Part shown: in pieces, positions 19,501 through 34,500 of the stretch
Position numbering within the stretch: position 1 is the stretch's first letter
How the letters are laid out: each line of letters begins with the position of its first letter
Position numbers and translations under genes: made by a program
Notes under the pieces: generated by a model
What the model was told of the DNA's origin: nothing
Database searches by the model: none
Seen by the model: only the letters and a program-made list of their open reading frames with translations
Assembly: GCA_017960905.1 (NCBI GenBank)
Contig: JAGCYH010000020.1
Location: 1 to 64,000 of the forward strand
From: Bacteroidales bacterium
Lineage (GTDB): Bacteria > Bacteroidota > Bacteroidia > Bacteroidales > Marinilabiliaceae
Length of the DNA stretch: 64,000 bases
Reading direction: 5' to 3'

Positions 19501-22500
19501 CGTTCCATTCAAGTCGTAGTAGTATGTGAGCGTATACGGTGCAGTGCCTTCGACGACTCTGAACTTGAGTTTCGTCGATTCGCCAGCGCATATCGTTGTA
19601 TCGCCCGACATGTTCACTACCGGCAAACTGTTGATTATCACCATCGACGAACCTGTCATGTTGGCGCTTACCGACTCACAATTCTTGTCGCTTACAGCGA
19701 CAACAGTCAGATTCGACGTGCCCACCGTAGCTGTGTTGTAGTCAAACTTGAACGGCGATGACATAATATTGGTAAACGTGTAGTTCGTTACGCCATCGTT
19801 CACTACAACCGTCCATGGTGTGCCGTTCTGCGATGTGAGGTCTATTGTCGGGCTTACGACATTGCCCTGGCATACCTCAAAGTCGCCGTGTATGTATGCC
19901 GTAGGCCGCTTGCGGACTTCGACAATCTCGGCATCCTTATCGAATGTGCCACGCGAGCAATTAGCATCCGTTTCGTAAACCGAAACGATGCGGTACGAAG
20001 CCGTCGTAGCCGGACTTACAGAGAATACGAACGGCGACACTCCTACCTCGTAAACTTGGTCGGTATGTTCGTTCTCACGAACAACCACCTTGAGTTTCGG
20101 TTGGGTGTTGAAATCCCAGTTCGAAACAACAAGTTTCAATTCTGCAGCATCGCCCTCACACAAGTACATATTCGGATCGAGCGAAACTTTCGACAATTCA
20201 ACATGAGCTTCGGGCTGATGTACATTGATAGTGTCGGTCAGCCAGCAGTCTGAGTTGTAGTCGAAGAGGTCGTCGAGGTTGCTGTCGTCGATTACCACAA
20301 TGTTATACGTACCGGCGTGCAAGCCAGTGTAATCTATTGAGCTTGTTGTAGTTGCATCGTTTCGGTACCCATTCGGACCCGAAACAAGTATTCTGTACTT
20401 GCTCTCCATGCCGCCACTTACGGTGAGTCGGAACGAACCTGTCGATTGGTCGTAACAAGCCACATTGCCAAGCATCGACCAGTTCTTATTGAGTTCGAGT
20501 ACCTTAGGTTCGGTAATAACAACGTTCTGAGTAGGCAGACTTACACCGTTGTTGTCTATCACGTCGATAGAATATGTGCCGGCCGACAGACCGGTGATAT
20601 TCATCGAGCTGACATTCGAAACGCGCTTAATCTCCGTACCGCCGGCATCGTAGCATTTGATTGTATATGGCGTTGTACCGCCATATACATCGACGTCGAT
20701 GGTTCCGTTGTTATCGCCGTTGCAAGGCTTGATGTTGGTCGAAACCACTCTTGAGTTGAGCGGCTCGCCCGGCTGACTGATGTGAATGTTGCTTATTGTG
20801 TATTCGCAACTATTCTCATCGGTTATAACAACCTGGTAATCACCATATTCAAGTCCTGAGATGTGGCTCTGGTCGGTAAGCGGCGGGATGAACGTTGCCC
20901 AAGCGCTATTTGCCTGATCGTATTTCGACCACTCATAGTGGTAAGAGCCCGTACCGCCAGTAACCTTGATTGTTATCTCGCCATCGTTGCCGCCGTACGC
21001 TGTTACGTCTTTCTTCGACTGTACACTTGCACTGAGCACGTATTGAGGCTCAGCGACATTGATATTGCCCGAAGAGACAATACAACCCTTGTAATCGGTT
21101 ACAACCAACTGGTACTCACCTGCTTTGAGGTTGCTTATCGAGTTCGAATTTGCCAAACCGATTATGTCACCCGACCATTCGTAGCTGTACGGTGCCACAC
21201 CGCCTTCTACATCAACCGAAATCGCGCCGGTATACTGACCTTTGCAGAGAACATCAGTTATGTCCACGTGAGTTATTTCAAGTTTTTTCTCAGCACCGCC
21301 TACCGTGTATATCTTAGTTGCCGTGCAACCATAGACATTATCGGTAATAGTTACCGAGTACTGGCCTCTCGTAAGCGCTGGCTGATTCTGCGAGTAGCGT
21401 TGAAGTGTTGCGCAAGTACCCGTCCACAGGAACGAGTAATCGCCCGAACCGCCTCTTACATCGATGGTTATCGAACCGCTGTTCTCGCCGGCGCACTTCA
21501 CTTCGGCCACGTTCGAGTTGACTACCAAATGGTATGTGCGATCGACAAATATGTCGTTGATTTCGAACGTACAAGAAGTCTTAACATCGGTAATCTTCAC
21601 ATTGTAAGTACCCATGCGCAGACCGGCTTGGTTCTTCGCCGTCGGCGCAAGACCTTCGCCGTCGGTAGTTGTCCACTCGTATTCGTAATCGCCCGAGCCA
21701 CCCGAAACGTTCAGGTCGATAGCACCATCGACCTGACCTTCGCAGGTCTCGGCATGAGGCACGACGTAAGCGTCGAGCGGCGTTGCGAAGTCGTACGACT
21801 TCGTCACGACGCACGAGTTGCGGCCTGCCGAAGCATCTGTTACCATTACCACGTAGTGACCGTTAATCTTGCTAGTGAGGTTGGTAAGGCTGTATTCGTC
21901 TTCGTTGCCGTTGACGCAAGCCTCGCCCGACCAGATTATCTTATAACTTGCACCGACATTTTGGAACGAAGCATCGTATGGCCAACCACCGGTCAAGCCT
22001 TGTATCTCCAACGTTCCACCTTCACCGTCGCAATCGGTATCGGTTGCAACAAGTTCAAAATCAATCGGTTCTGGTTCGTACAAATCGAATGTCTTAGTCG
22101 ATGTACAGCCGTTAGCGTCGGTAACTTTAACAGTGTAATTGCCTTTGCTCAAACCTGTTATCGTAGGCGTTATCTGGCCATCGCCCCATTCGTACGTATA
22201 GGGCGCCTTGCCGCCCGATACGGTTATGTTGATAGAGCCGTTGGCGTCGCCTGCACACGTTACATGGTTAACCGAACCACTGATTTGGATTTCGGTCGGT
22301 TGTGTTATCTCAAAGTCTTTCTCGATGAAGCAGTTACCTGTTGCATCGGTTTCGACATTGTCGGTTACCTTCACATGATAATTGCCGTAAGGCAGGTTAG
22401 AGATATTAGCCTGATCTGAAGTAAATCCGCCCGGACCAGTCCATGCATAAGTGTACGAGCCTGAGCCGCCACTTACGGTGATATCTATCGCGCCTTGCAG

Positions 22501-25500
22501 ACCGCCATTGCAACTGATATGCGTTACTACTCCGTTGAGTTGCAACGGATAAGGCAGGTCGATGCTTTCTTCTGTCTTACAGTTGTTTGCGTCGAGTACA
22601 GTCAGGCTGTACACGCCGCCACGGTCGACGGTGAGAGTCTTGACTACCTCGTCGGGGTTAACAGGCGTGCCGTCGGAGAGAACCAGCGACGATGCCGAAC
22701 CGTTGACAAAGTAACGGTACGAGCCCGCGCCACCCGAAATTGTAGCTGTAATCTTGCGACTATAGTCGCAAGCAAGATTCTCTTGCTCAAGCTGTACAAG
22801 CAACGGCTTATCGACAGCTCCAACACGGAACTGCTTGTTGAGGCTGCAGCCTGTCTCAGTGTCGGTTACGGTGAGCAAGTATTCACCCGGTGCCAAATCC
22901 TTTATCTCACGGTCGTTCGATGTGAAGTTGTTGCCGGTCCACAAGTAGTTAACCTTGTCTACATCGGCCACACCGCTAACCAGCACATCGATTATCTGGC
23001 CGTCGTTAGCGCCATAGCACTGCTCGTTGATTATCGACGCGGCAACGTCGATAACCATCTGATAGCTGAGCGTAAATTCGCGCTGAACGGTGCAGTTGTT
23101 TCTGCCCGGATCGGTTACCGTAACTCGGTATTTGCCTTCGTCGAGGGCTGTTGCGTTTTGGTTCGTAGAACCAACAAGCAACGCATCCCACGTTGTGCCA
23201 TTGTCTTGCGAGCGTTCCCACAGATATTCAAGCGTGCCTCTGCCGCCCGTTACCATAATGAGTATCGAGCCATCGTTGATGCCGGCGCATGTAGGCTGAT
23301 TGAGAGCCGATTGCAGTATATGCAGATTCTCAATGGTTATCAACTGAGTAACGGCGCATTTGTTGATGTCGGTCGAGTTCTCATCTTTAACCGAGAGCAA
23401 GTACGTGCCTTCGGGCAAATCGGTGAACTCTACGAGCGATGACGTCTTGTAGCCGTTGAGGACGGCATCGAACGATGCCGAAACAGTCTTCGTTTCGTTC
23501 TTCGGACCGATGAGCGAAATGGTGTAGTTCGTATCGTCGGATGTCGAGGCGGCATAGCCGCCTTGAACATTGAACTTAATGTAACCATCTGAACCTTCGC
23601 AACTTATATCGTATTCAACGTCAGTAAGCTCAAGCTTCTGAGGTTCTGTAATTGTTACTTCCTGACGAGTGTAGCTGCAGCCGTTGGCGTCGGTAACATC
23701 AATCATGTACGTTCCGCTCGTGAGAGCGTTGAACGTAACGGTGTTGGCGTCAACGGTGCGAGTGTCTTTAACGCCCGGCGTCATCGAGTTGTAGCAAACT
23801 ACGGTGTACGGACGTACACCGCCGTTGACATTCACGAGTACCTGACCGCTATTGTCGCCGTTACAAGTTGTTACATCGAACTTACTAACCGTTACAGCCA
23901 ATGCCTCAGGCTCGCTTATGACGTAAACCTGCTCTTCGCTCTCGCAAACCACATTGCCATAGTCTTGTTTAACAACAAGTCGGTAAGTGCCAGCGCCAAT
24001 ACCCACAAGTTTCGACGTATTCAAGAATGTATCCGTCGAGCCTTCCTTAGTCCACGTATACTCTGGCGTTGTTACACCGCTAGCTGTAACTTCTATCGCA
24101 CCGGTATTGTCGCCATTGCAAAGCACATCGTCTTTGCTAACGATGGTTACCTGTATCGGAGCGTACTCATCGATAGTAACGTATTCTATTACCTTACAAC
24201 CATTTGCATCTTCGGCCATGAATCTGTAGTTACCAGCGGCCAGACCTGTATAATCGTAGTATCCAGTCGATTCCCAATAATCCTCAGCCGGGTCTACATT
24301 CTTGTAAACATTGTAATAAGAATCACTTATCAGCTTACCGCCGGTTACATACAATCGTGCTGTGGCGTTGTTGGTTCCGTTGCACTGTTTGTCGTAGTTT
24401 TCTACCGTCATTCTGAGCGGCATATCCGGCTGCGTTATCTCAATAGTCTCCTGATACTGAGCGCCATTGTTGTCAGTAACCACAATGGTATAAATGCCTG
24501 CAACCAAGTTCTTTATCGGATAAATGCCACCTGGGTAAGTGTCGATTTCAATGTGTCCGTTGACCTTAATCTGGAACGGTGTAGCGCCATTGAATATGCG
24601 CACATCTATTCGGCCGGTATTATCACCATAGCACATCACATCAATATCCTTGACTATCTCAACACTCAAAGCATCATCGTTGATTATAGCCACAACCTTC
24701 TCTATCATACAACCCTTGTTATCGGTTACCACATATTTGTAAACTCCTACTTCAAGGTTGTCTACAGAGTACATACCGTCGTATTGGGTCAATTGATCGT
24801 AGCCACCAACACCGTCGCTCTTATACCACTCTATCAAGTACGGATATACACCGCCACTGATGCCTGTAATGCGTATTGCACCAGTTTCGCCTGGCTCCAG
24901 AATACCGTCGTCATCCTTCTTAATCGGGTTGGTAACTATTTCGGTTACTGTAATAGGCTCATTCTCTTTAACTTCAATCTCACGCGAAACTTTACATCCG
25001 TACATGTCTTTTACAGTAACATAGTACATGCCGGCTTGCAGATTAGAGACCTCACTCTCGGAAGCCAACGGCTGCGGACCGCCTTCATGCGACCATGTAT
25101 ACTCGTAGCCGGCCGCCAACGGCGTGCCGTCTATAGCATGAACTTTAATACGGCCTGTGGCTTCGCCATAGCAGTTGACGTCTTCAACCTTATCAACCTC
25201 AAGTTCAAGCATTCGCGTCGAACCTTCAACTTTCGACGTTGCCTCAGCCTTACAGCCATTCGACTCATCGGTAACTATTACCTGATAATCACCGCGGCCC
25301 AATGCCGTCTGGTTCTGCTGACCGTCGATAATGCCGTCGCCATTGCCGAACCATCTGTAAGAGTAATTGCCCGAACCGCCTGAAACAGAGACGTATATCT
25401 TACCATCTTGGTCGCCTACACAAGTCTCTATACCGCCTGTAGCCACTACAGTGAGCTGCATCATATTAGCCACAGTAAAGCCTCGTTCTACCTCACACGA

Positions 25501-28500
25501 TCCGTTACTATCCGAACGGATATTGTCGGTAACAACCACATGGTAGTATCCGGCAGCCAGGCCAGCCTGATAAGCACCGTTGCTATTGTTGATGCCCGAG
25601 TCTTCGAGCGGTTCGCTCATGCTGGCGTCTTTCCAGGCCTCCCATGTATATGAGTAGCTGCCAGAGCCGCCTTCGACATCGAAGCGGATAATACCCAGTT
25701 TAGAGCCTGAGCAACGGTTGTCGGTTATCTGTACCGACGACTCTACAATGTGCATCGGCTCTACAAATGAGAACTGTTGCGTCACGGTGCAACCACCGTT
25801 GCGCATTACCATTACCGAGTATCCACCGCTCTTCAATCCATCCTGAGTGAGAACATTTTCTGATAATGTCGGATCACTCGGGTCGATCGACGGGCCATTC
25901 CAGAACAGACTTACATTGTTTGTTCCCGGAACTACTGACGAGTCGTCAAACACGACTTCAAGTTTACCACCTTCGCCGTTGCAGTCTACGTCGTCAACCA
26001 TATTTAATGTGAACTGCAGGCTCGGGGCGTCTTGTACTACAGCCGAAGCTTGCGAAGTACAGCCGTTGGCATCGGTAACAACCACAAAGTATGTTCCGGC
26101 TTTCACATTGTTGAGTTTCGGCACATCGGTTACTACCGTAGTGTGACCAAGGTTCCAACTATATGAGTATGGAGCTACACCACCAGTTGCGTCAACTGTT
26201 ATCGAACCATCTTCGTAACCGTAGCACTGAGTAGAGATGCCGTGTGCTTCTACATGAAGCACAGCGGGCTCTTGTATGCGCCACTCGTAGTAATAGTTGT
26301 GCAGACAGCCCGAGTAATCGGCTTTCTCATAGTCGGTTACTATCAAATAGTACCAGCCAGCTTCGAGTTCCGACGCCACGCGCGTAGTGCATGGCGCACT
26401 GTTTCTCATCAACTCCTTACCGGTCGTTATCGATGTCGGGTCAACCGAGGCTCCTACAGCAGCTTTCAAAGCAGCAAGCGTATATGAACCATCGGCACTA
26501 TAATACCAGCGGTATCTGTAGTTGCCCATACCTTTGGTTATCGATGGGTCAATCTGACCGTTGTTACCAGTGTTGCACAATACATTCTGAACCACAGCGG
26601 TTACCTCTACAGCCGAGTGCAACGGCTCTGTCGATGCCGATACAGTACACATGTTAGCATCGCGAACAAAGAGTGTATATACACCGCCTTCGACAACATC
26701 GTGAGCTTCAAAATTCGTTGCGTCCCAAGTAAGAGTACCATCGCCCACCCAATCGAATGTGTATCCGATGAGCGAAGTTGTTGTTCCGCCCGAAACGCCC
26801 GGATTGCCGTCGGCATCAAGCACTTTTATGTAACGGTCTTCAACATCGCAAATATCGCCGTCTATCGCCAGACTGAACTGTATAGGTTCTGGTTGCTGCA
26901 CTTCTACATCCTTACGCGCCGTACAACCACGTTCGTCGGTTACGGTCAGGAAATACCTGCCCGGACGAAGATCGGATATGTTCAAACTATTAGAAGAGAA
27001 GCCCGCCGGACCATACCAGCTATAGGTCAGGTGGCTGTCGTCTTCAGCAATTACCACTGGCGATATTGCGCCATCGTGTACGTCGCCATAGCAGCTCTGA
27101 TCTTTCACTGTCCATGTGCCAAAGCTTATGCTTTGGCTGTTGTCGAGACGGAATTTAACCTCTTTGTAGTTGTTATTCACCACTTTACCACCTTCGACAT
27201 CGGTACCGGCATCAGTTACACGAACCATATAGTAGCCGACTGGCAAGTTGGTGAGTGTCAGTTTGTTCTTAAAGTCAGTCTTTTCGGTCGCTGCCTGTCC
27301 GAGTAGTGTCTCGTCGGTTGCATGATAGAACCAATCGTAGGTCAGTTCGCCTGTATTGCCGCTTGCGGCAATAACTATCTTACCATCGGCGGCGTTGCTC
27401 GAGCACGACGGATTAATGAGTTCCTTGGTCTCTACCTCAAGATCAACTATTTCAAATTCTCGTTGTATAGAGCAATAACCATCTGAGTTATAGTCGCTTA
27501 CCGTAAGGATGTATTTACCAGGTTCAAGGTCGTTCCACTTAACCCAGTTGTTTGCGTTGGCATCGCCTTCGGCAGGTTCAATGGTAATGTCGTTGGCATC
27601 GTGAGTAACCACTGACGTTATTGTCTGAGCTTTGTACGACGCAGTTCCCTCGCCGGTAAGCACTACCTGATAGTAGCGGTAATACTGGTTGCTTGCGTCG
27701 GTGCGTTCCACACCACCTGTGATGTGGAAGTCAACCTCGCCGCCATTGGTTACACAGTTCATCTGGTAGCGGTCGAGCGAAATCGACAGAGCACCCGGCT
27801 GACGGACTTCGACTTCTTCGAATCCGCCATCGGCCGGATAAGTACAACCCTTTGCATCCGTTACACGCAGACGATATAAGCCTTTTGCAGCTTTAAGGCC
27901 TGTGAAGAGGTAATAGCCGTTGTACGACGTGTGGGTTGTATTATCCTTACCGTCAATGAAATATATCTCATAAGGCGGTGTACCGCCAGTTACATTCACT
28001 GTGATGCGACCTGTTTCCGAATCTACGCACGATGTAATGTGAGTAGGCGTTGCAACAAGTTTCAACTGTTCAGAAGGTTGAGTAATCTCGAACGGTCCCA
28101 AATCCTTCTTACATGTACCCGACTCGACAAAGAGCCAGTATTTACCTGCCTTCTGGCCAGCAAGTTCGTTCTTGGTCGAAAGTGCAGGAGCCGATTTGTC
28201 GGGTGCCGTACCTGTACCATTATCGGGATACCACTCATAACTTACTGGGTCATCGCCTACAAGTATTACTTTCAATGAGCCATCCTGCGAACCAGGTATA
28301 TAATCGGGGTCGCCCGAAACGCCTTGTCCGTAGCAACTTACCGGATTCATTTCCACCTTTTCGACCTCAATCTCATAGGGTACAAACACTTCATGCGAGA
28401 GTTTGCAACCGTTGGCATCGGTCATTGTAACTCGGTATGTACCGCCTCTCGAAATCTTATAAACATCACCCGGATGCATATTCACAATGGTTCCATTGTG

Positions 28501-31500
28501 CAACGTAAGGGTATTATCTGCAGTATATTTCGTCACAGGCGAAGCACCCGACCAAGAGAATCGGTAAGGTCCGGTACCGCCAAGTGGCGACAGGTAGTCA
28601 GTACCCGACATATATACAGGCTCGCTGCCGTTGGCATCGAGCACGCGTATTGCACGGTTGTATTGGTTACCGCCATCGCCACAATCGACTGCTTCAAGGC
28701 TTTCGAGCTTGAACGAGAGTATCGTAGCCGGTTCAACAATGAATTCCGACTCATTGGTGTAGCTACAACCTTCGGCATCAGTTACCGTCACGAAGTATTC
28801 GCCCGGTGCGAGGTCTCTGATAGTAGCGTCGCCAGCAAGTGTAGCGTCAGAACCCGACCATTCGTAAGTGTAATCGTCGTACGAAGGCGCACCGTTGTTG
28901 AGTATCGTTATCGAAATAGAGCCGTCGTTGGCGCCGTAGCAACGTTCGTTGACTATCGACGGAATGAGCGACAAGCGTTTCTTGTATTTCAATGTAACGC
29001 GTGTAACAGCCTGTGCTATAATATTTCCATGCGAATCCTTGTCATTGACTACAACGGTATAGTAACCTGCTTTGAGGTACGATCCTTGAACGTCGGACAA
29101 GTACATCTTGTTGGCTGCCTGCCAATCGGCGTACGAATTAGGACAACCAGTCGACGTTATATTTGTCTCGAAAATGCCGGAGGTATTTAAGTCGAGCGTT
29201 GTTTCAACGCTCGGGTTGTAGAACCATGTGTAAGTCAGTTCGTCACCCGTTGCACCTTCAACAGTGAGCGATATGCTGCCGTTAGCCAACGATTCGCACG
29301 ACGGATTGACATCGGTATGCGTTACATGCAACTTGCTTACAGTTACCTGCTCAGATACTGAGCAGTTGGCCGGTTGTGCGTAAACATCGAGAACGGTAAC
29401 GTCATAAATACCAGCAGCCAAACCATTGACTCTTACTACATTATTAGTAAATTCGGTAGTATAAGATCCCGAAGGAGCTGTTACCGACGTTACATTGCCT
29501 GAAGCATCGTAAATAGCTTCAAATATGATAGCTACATTTGCAGTTGTAACACTTATTCTGTATCTATGTTCATGCGATGTCTGATGTTCGATACCACCGC
29601 CAATCACCATCGAAATGTAACCGCTGTTTGTAGCGAGTTCGACACCCGACGACAAATCACTTAATACAAGTGCTTCGGGCTTGAATATCTGTACGGTCTT
29701 TATGTACGATGTGGCGTCGTCGCGGTCTTTAGCCATACAACCGTTAGCGTCGAGCACTTCAACCTGATAGTAATGTCCTTCGGGCGTTCCTTGCAAATTG
29801 CTGAACGTGTAGTCGCCCGACGGTGTTTCGGCAATAACAGGGTCGCTGCTTACACCATAGAGTTTTATTGTATATGGCGCGGTACCGCCATTTACATTAA
29901 CCTGTATTGTTCCCGACGGGTTACCAGCACAGCCTTCTTCGTTTCTTGCATTTGCAGTGAATGTCATAGGATTCGGTTCGAGAACAATGAAGCCCTCATT
30001 GAAGGTCTTCGAACAAGTCTGACCTGAAATATCTTCGCGGGTAACAACAACCTGATACTGGCCAGCAGTCAGATGGTCTATCGTACTCGAAAGTGCTGTC
30101 GAATTTTGACTATATGTTATCTCATCATAGACGTGCGTGGTCTCGTTGTACTTAAACCACTTATATGTCGGGTTGACAGCACCTGTAACGTCAATCTGAA
30201 TGTAACCGTCGTTGCCACCGTTGCAAGTAACATGGCCTACAATAGGCGGTATCTGCATCAGTTGGATATCATCGGGCACTATGAAGTCTTTTGCCACGGC
30301 ACAACCATTGGCATCGGTAACTGTCATTGTATAAGTACCACTTGTAGAGAAAGATAGAGTACTCAAGTCGGCAGGGTCATGTATCGACAAGTTGTCGGGG
30401 CCCGAAATGTTGTACAGATAGTACTCTGTGCCGCTCGCATCGAAAGGTTTGCCGCCAGTAGGCAAAGTGGTGAATTCGAAGCTGCGTGTATTGCTTTCGC
30501 AATCAACCGAACCGGCAACCACACCTAAAGCGTATTTCAATTCTGTAGCGGACTGCACTTGGAATGTATGCTCTACTGAGCAGCCATCGTCGTCGGCTAC
30601 TTGCAAGTGATAGTAACCAGGTGCAAGCTGAGTGATATTTGCTTCGTTCGAAGCAAATCCACCCTGACCTGTCCAGAAGTATGTCAGTGGTTTCTCGGCC
30701 TTCTCGCCTGCTATAACAACGCTTATCGCACCATTGTTTATTCCGTAGCAAACCTGATCAGTCACAACACTATTTATCAGATAGTTGCGATCGTTATCGA
30801 GCATAAACTCTCTTTCGAGCCAGCCTACTTTGTGGTTATCGTCGTAATCTACTAATGGATTGGCACTTGGGTCATCTTCATTTCCGTCGATTACCATTAC
30901 CTTGTATCGGCCTGCAGTCAGGCCGACAAGAGTATTCGACGTTTGCGCTGTCATATCTTCCCATAGACCCGAAGCGGTATTGTACTTATGCCATTTGTAA
31001 GTCAGCAGCCCTACAGCACCATCGATGGTTACCGATATAGAGCCGTTGCGTATGCCATCGCAGTTCGGTGATACTTGCGATACCGAAGCAAACTGCAGCT
31101 TGCTCAGAGAGAAGTTCGCATTGGCCACACAAGTGGCTTCCGATGCCACATTGTCGCGCACATTGATGGTATAGTTGCCTGCTTCGAGGCCGTAGAACTC
31201 TACGTCGAACCATTTGTTGGCATTATCCCATGAATATGTAGCCTGGTGTATTGCGTCGGTCATAACCACAGAACCAGTCGATGAATTAACATTTATCGAC
31301 CTTGCGTTGAATCCAACCACATCGCTCGAGAGTGTTATCTGGCTCAAATAGCTACCGTTGCGGTCTTCTACTCCACCCTTCACTCTGAACATGACTTTTC
31401 CGAACGCTCCATCGGTATCATCCATCACGTATTGGTCTATTTCTATATCAACCGCGTTAAAGCTCAGTATCTCAACGTTGAGCGGATTGTCGAGCGGTGT

Positions 31501-34500
31501 TGTTCCATCACTCTTATAGAAATCTGTACAGCCGTTGGCATCGCTTATCATCAAGTAACGTGTGCCTACTGCCACATTCTCGAATCGGTAATAACCCGTA
31601 GTGCTTACAGGATCAGAGCCATCGAGCGTTATGCTGTATGGCTTCGTACCGCCTGTCATTTGCAGGGTTATCACACCATCGGCAACGCTCGGGTCGCAGC
31701 TTCTCACATCCTGATGTGTAACGCTGTATTGGAGTTTTTCCGGCTCATTTATAGTGTATTCCACACTCGATTCGCAATGGTTGCCATCGGTAACTGTCAG
31801 GCGGTACAAGCCGCCTGACACACCATTATACGGCGTTCCGAGGTCGATTGTATTCGATGGAACAGTGAGATCGGACAAAGCACCCCACGCTCCGCCAACT
31901 TTTTCTTCCCAGCGGTATGTAAAGTTGCCGTCGCCACCGCTTACGGTATTGGTAATAGTACCATTTTTAGCACCGTTGCAACTTACATCGTTAACTACGG
32001 CATTGTCAATAAAGATCTCATTATATTGCTGTACATCAACCTCTTGTGACACACGACAGCCATTGTAATCGGTTACGGTTACAATGTAAGTGCCAGCAGC
32101 TAAGCTTGTTTTGGTTATGGTTGCTTTCGCATCAGTGTCAATGAGTTTCACCGCACCCGGTGATATAGTAAGTTGTCTGTAGTAGTTACCATCGATGTTT
32201 GTATTGAAATGTCCGCCAGTAACATTTATATCCAGTACGCCGTCGGTTGTACCATAGCAGATAGGTGTAGCATTCGGCGTAATTGTAAGCAAGAGCGCTT
32301 CTGTTATATCGTCGTACTCTACATTGACGTTTTCTTCGTAACTACCGCCATCGACATCTTCAACGCGAACTTTGTATTCACCAACTGTGTAACCGTCTAA
32401 TACCAATAGAGTTCCGCCTGCGAAGTTCTCACTTACAAGCACATCGTCAACATAGATATTAAACGGACGTTTACCGTTGGTAATCATCACATTGATGGCG
32501 CCTGTAGCATCGCCATAGCATTTCACCTTGTCGGTTGAGATGTCAACCGACAATGCGCCATTGTCGCCAATGATGATTGGTACAATGTCCGACATACAGT
32601 GGTTGGCGTCTTCGACGCCAACATAATACGTCGCGGCAGACAATCCAGTACGCAAATACTGACCTTCATAGATATTCTGAGCCGTAGTGCCTGTAGCGTC
32701 GGTAAACCACTTCAACTTGTATGGTTTAGTACCACCGGTTATGTCATCAATGCTTATCTTACCGTTGTTTTCACCACTTACGGTTACATCGAAAGAGGTG
32801 AACGCTATCTCTATCTTGTCGGGCGAACCTACAGATACCTCTATGAGTTTTTCACAATTGTTGTCGTCTATCACATAGAACAGATAATTGCCGGCCTCCA
32901 AGCCCGTAATCATTCCATTATCAGGTATATCTGCGGGTGTGTCTTGCACGCCCGTACAACGATACTTGTACTTATTGCCTGTAGCCAACGTACCGCCACT
33001 GACGGTCAGCTTCACGCTGCCGTCGTTGCCGCCATAGCATTTCACATCGTTAACTGTCACATCGGCAGTGAGTTCCTGACGCGGACCGTTAATTGTGAAG
33101 TCTTCAGAAGCGGTACAGCCGTATATCTTATCAGTAACGGTTACCATGTACGTACCACTAGCCAAGCCCGTCTGGTTGCTTATGTTGAGGTCGGTCTTGT
33201 TGAGTCCGTCGCCCGAGCCATACCATACATATTGGTAAATGCCCGAACCGCCTTGTACTGCAACACTGATAGTACCATTCTGCTCTTCGAAGCATGTTAC
33301 ATCGCTCGATACACCTTTGACAGAGAACGGATAGTTGTCGCCTATCTCTATCTCCAACCATTCAGTTGCCGACGGATAGTAGCACCATTCGTCGGTTACA
33401 CCGTTAATCTTTCGCGCTGTATTATCAATAATACGCACTTCGTATTTGCCCGCAGCCAAGTTGCTACGCGAGTTGAGGGCTGTATATACCGAGCGGTCGG
33501 GCGCATCACCAACAAGGTCGCGCCATGCAAACAAGTAGTTGCCCGAACCACCAGTGGCGGTTACGGTTACCGAACCTGTATTCTTGCCTTCACAAGTTGA
33601 GTTGGTCGAAGAGAATGTCGCATTAAGCGGCTGTACGAATGTTACAGCACGCGTTTCGGGACAGTTCTTAGCACCGCTCGCCGACACAACTGTTGCAGTT
33701 ACTGAGTAACTGCCACTTACGAGACCAGTCTGCGTGAGGGCGTTGGTAGTATTTGTCTTCGTACCCGACCATGCTATTTCAATGTTAACGGTGTTGCCGG
33801 TCTTGCCGTTCTTAGTATAGACTACCTTCAACTGACGCGTAGTCGAATTCCAAGTATTACTTTCATCAGCGCCAGGCGTTGTTGATGCGCGGCGCAAGTC
33901 AGGATCGTCAAATACTATAGCCAATTCGCCGTTCTCGCCGTCACAATCAATATCTTTGGTCTTATCCAAATGGAATGAGATGGATACCGGCTCAATAACA
34001 ACCACACTGGCCTCATTCTGAGCGCCTTTCTTGTCGGTAACGACAACTTTGTAGCTACCGGCGCCCACGTCTTTCAATTGTACCGAAGTGCGACCAGTGA
34101 GCAACTGATAGTTGTTGCTGGCATCCGACTTGTACCACTGATATTTATAAGGCGCATTGCCGCCTTTGGCGGCTGCGGTAATAGTAGCGTCCGACTGACC
34201 GTTGCACGAAACTTCGGTCGCAGTAGCTGTTACCGACAAACCTTCGTACGTTTCTACAACTATATCGCTTATCTCTGCCGTGCAAAGACCATCTTTTACT
34301 TCAACCTTATAATAACCTGCGGTCAGATTGTCGTAGATAGGCTCGGTGGTTATCATATCCTCAGTAGTCGGATAATCGCTAAGAGGCAGTGTTACCGACT
34401 CGTCGTAGTCGGTAGGCGACTTGTACCAGTAATACTTGTATGCGCCAACACCGTTGCCGCCTTCGGCAGCAACCTCTATCTCAGCATTCGACGACGAAGT

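Noticed and set aside
20863..22419. Long plus-strand frame (518 codons) inside the adhesin gene
   Set aside because: It is antisense to SprB units that are clearly coding; its sequence has no domain and follows from the biased codon use of the minus-strand gene.
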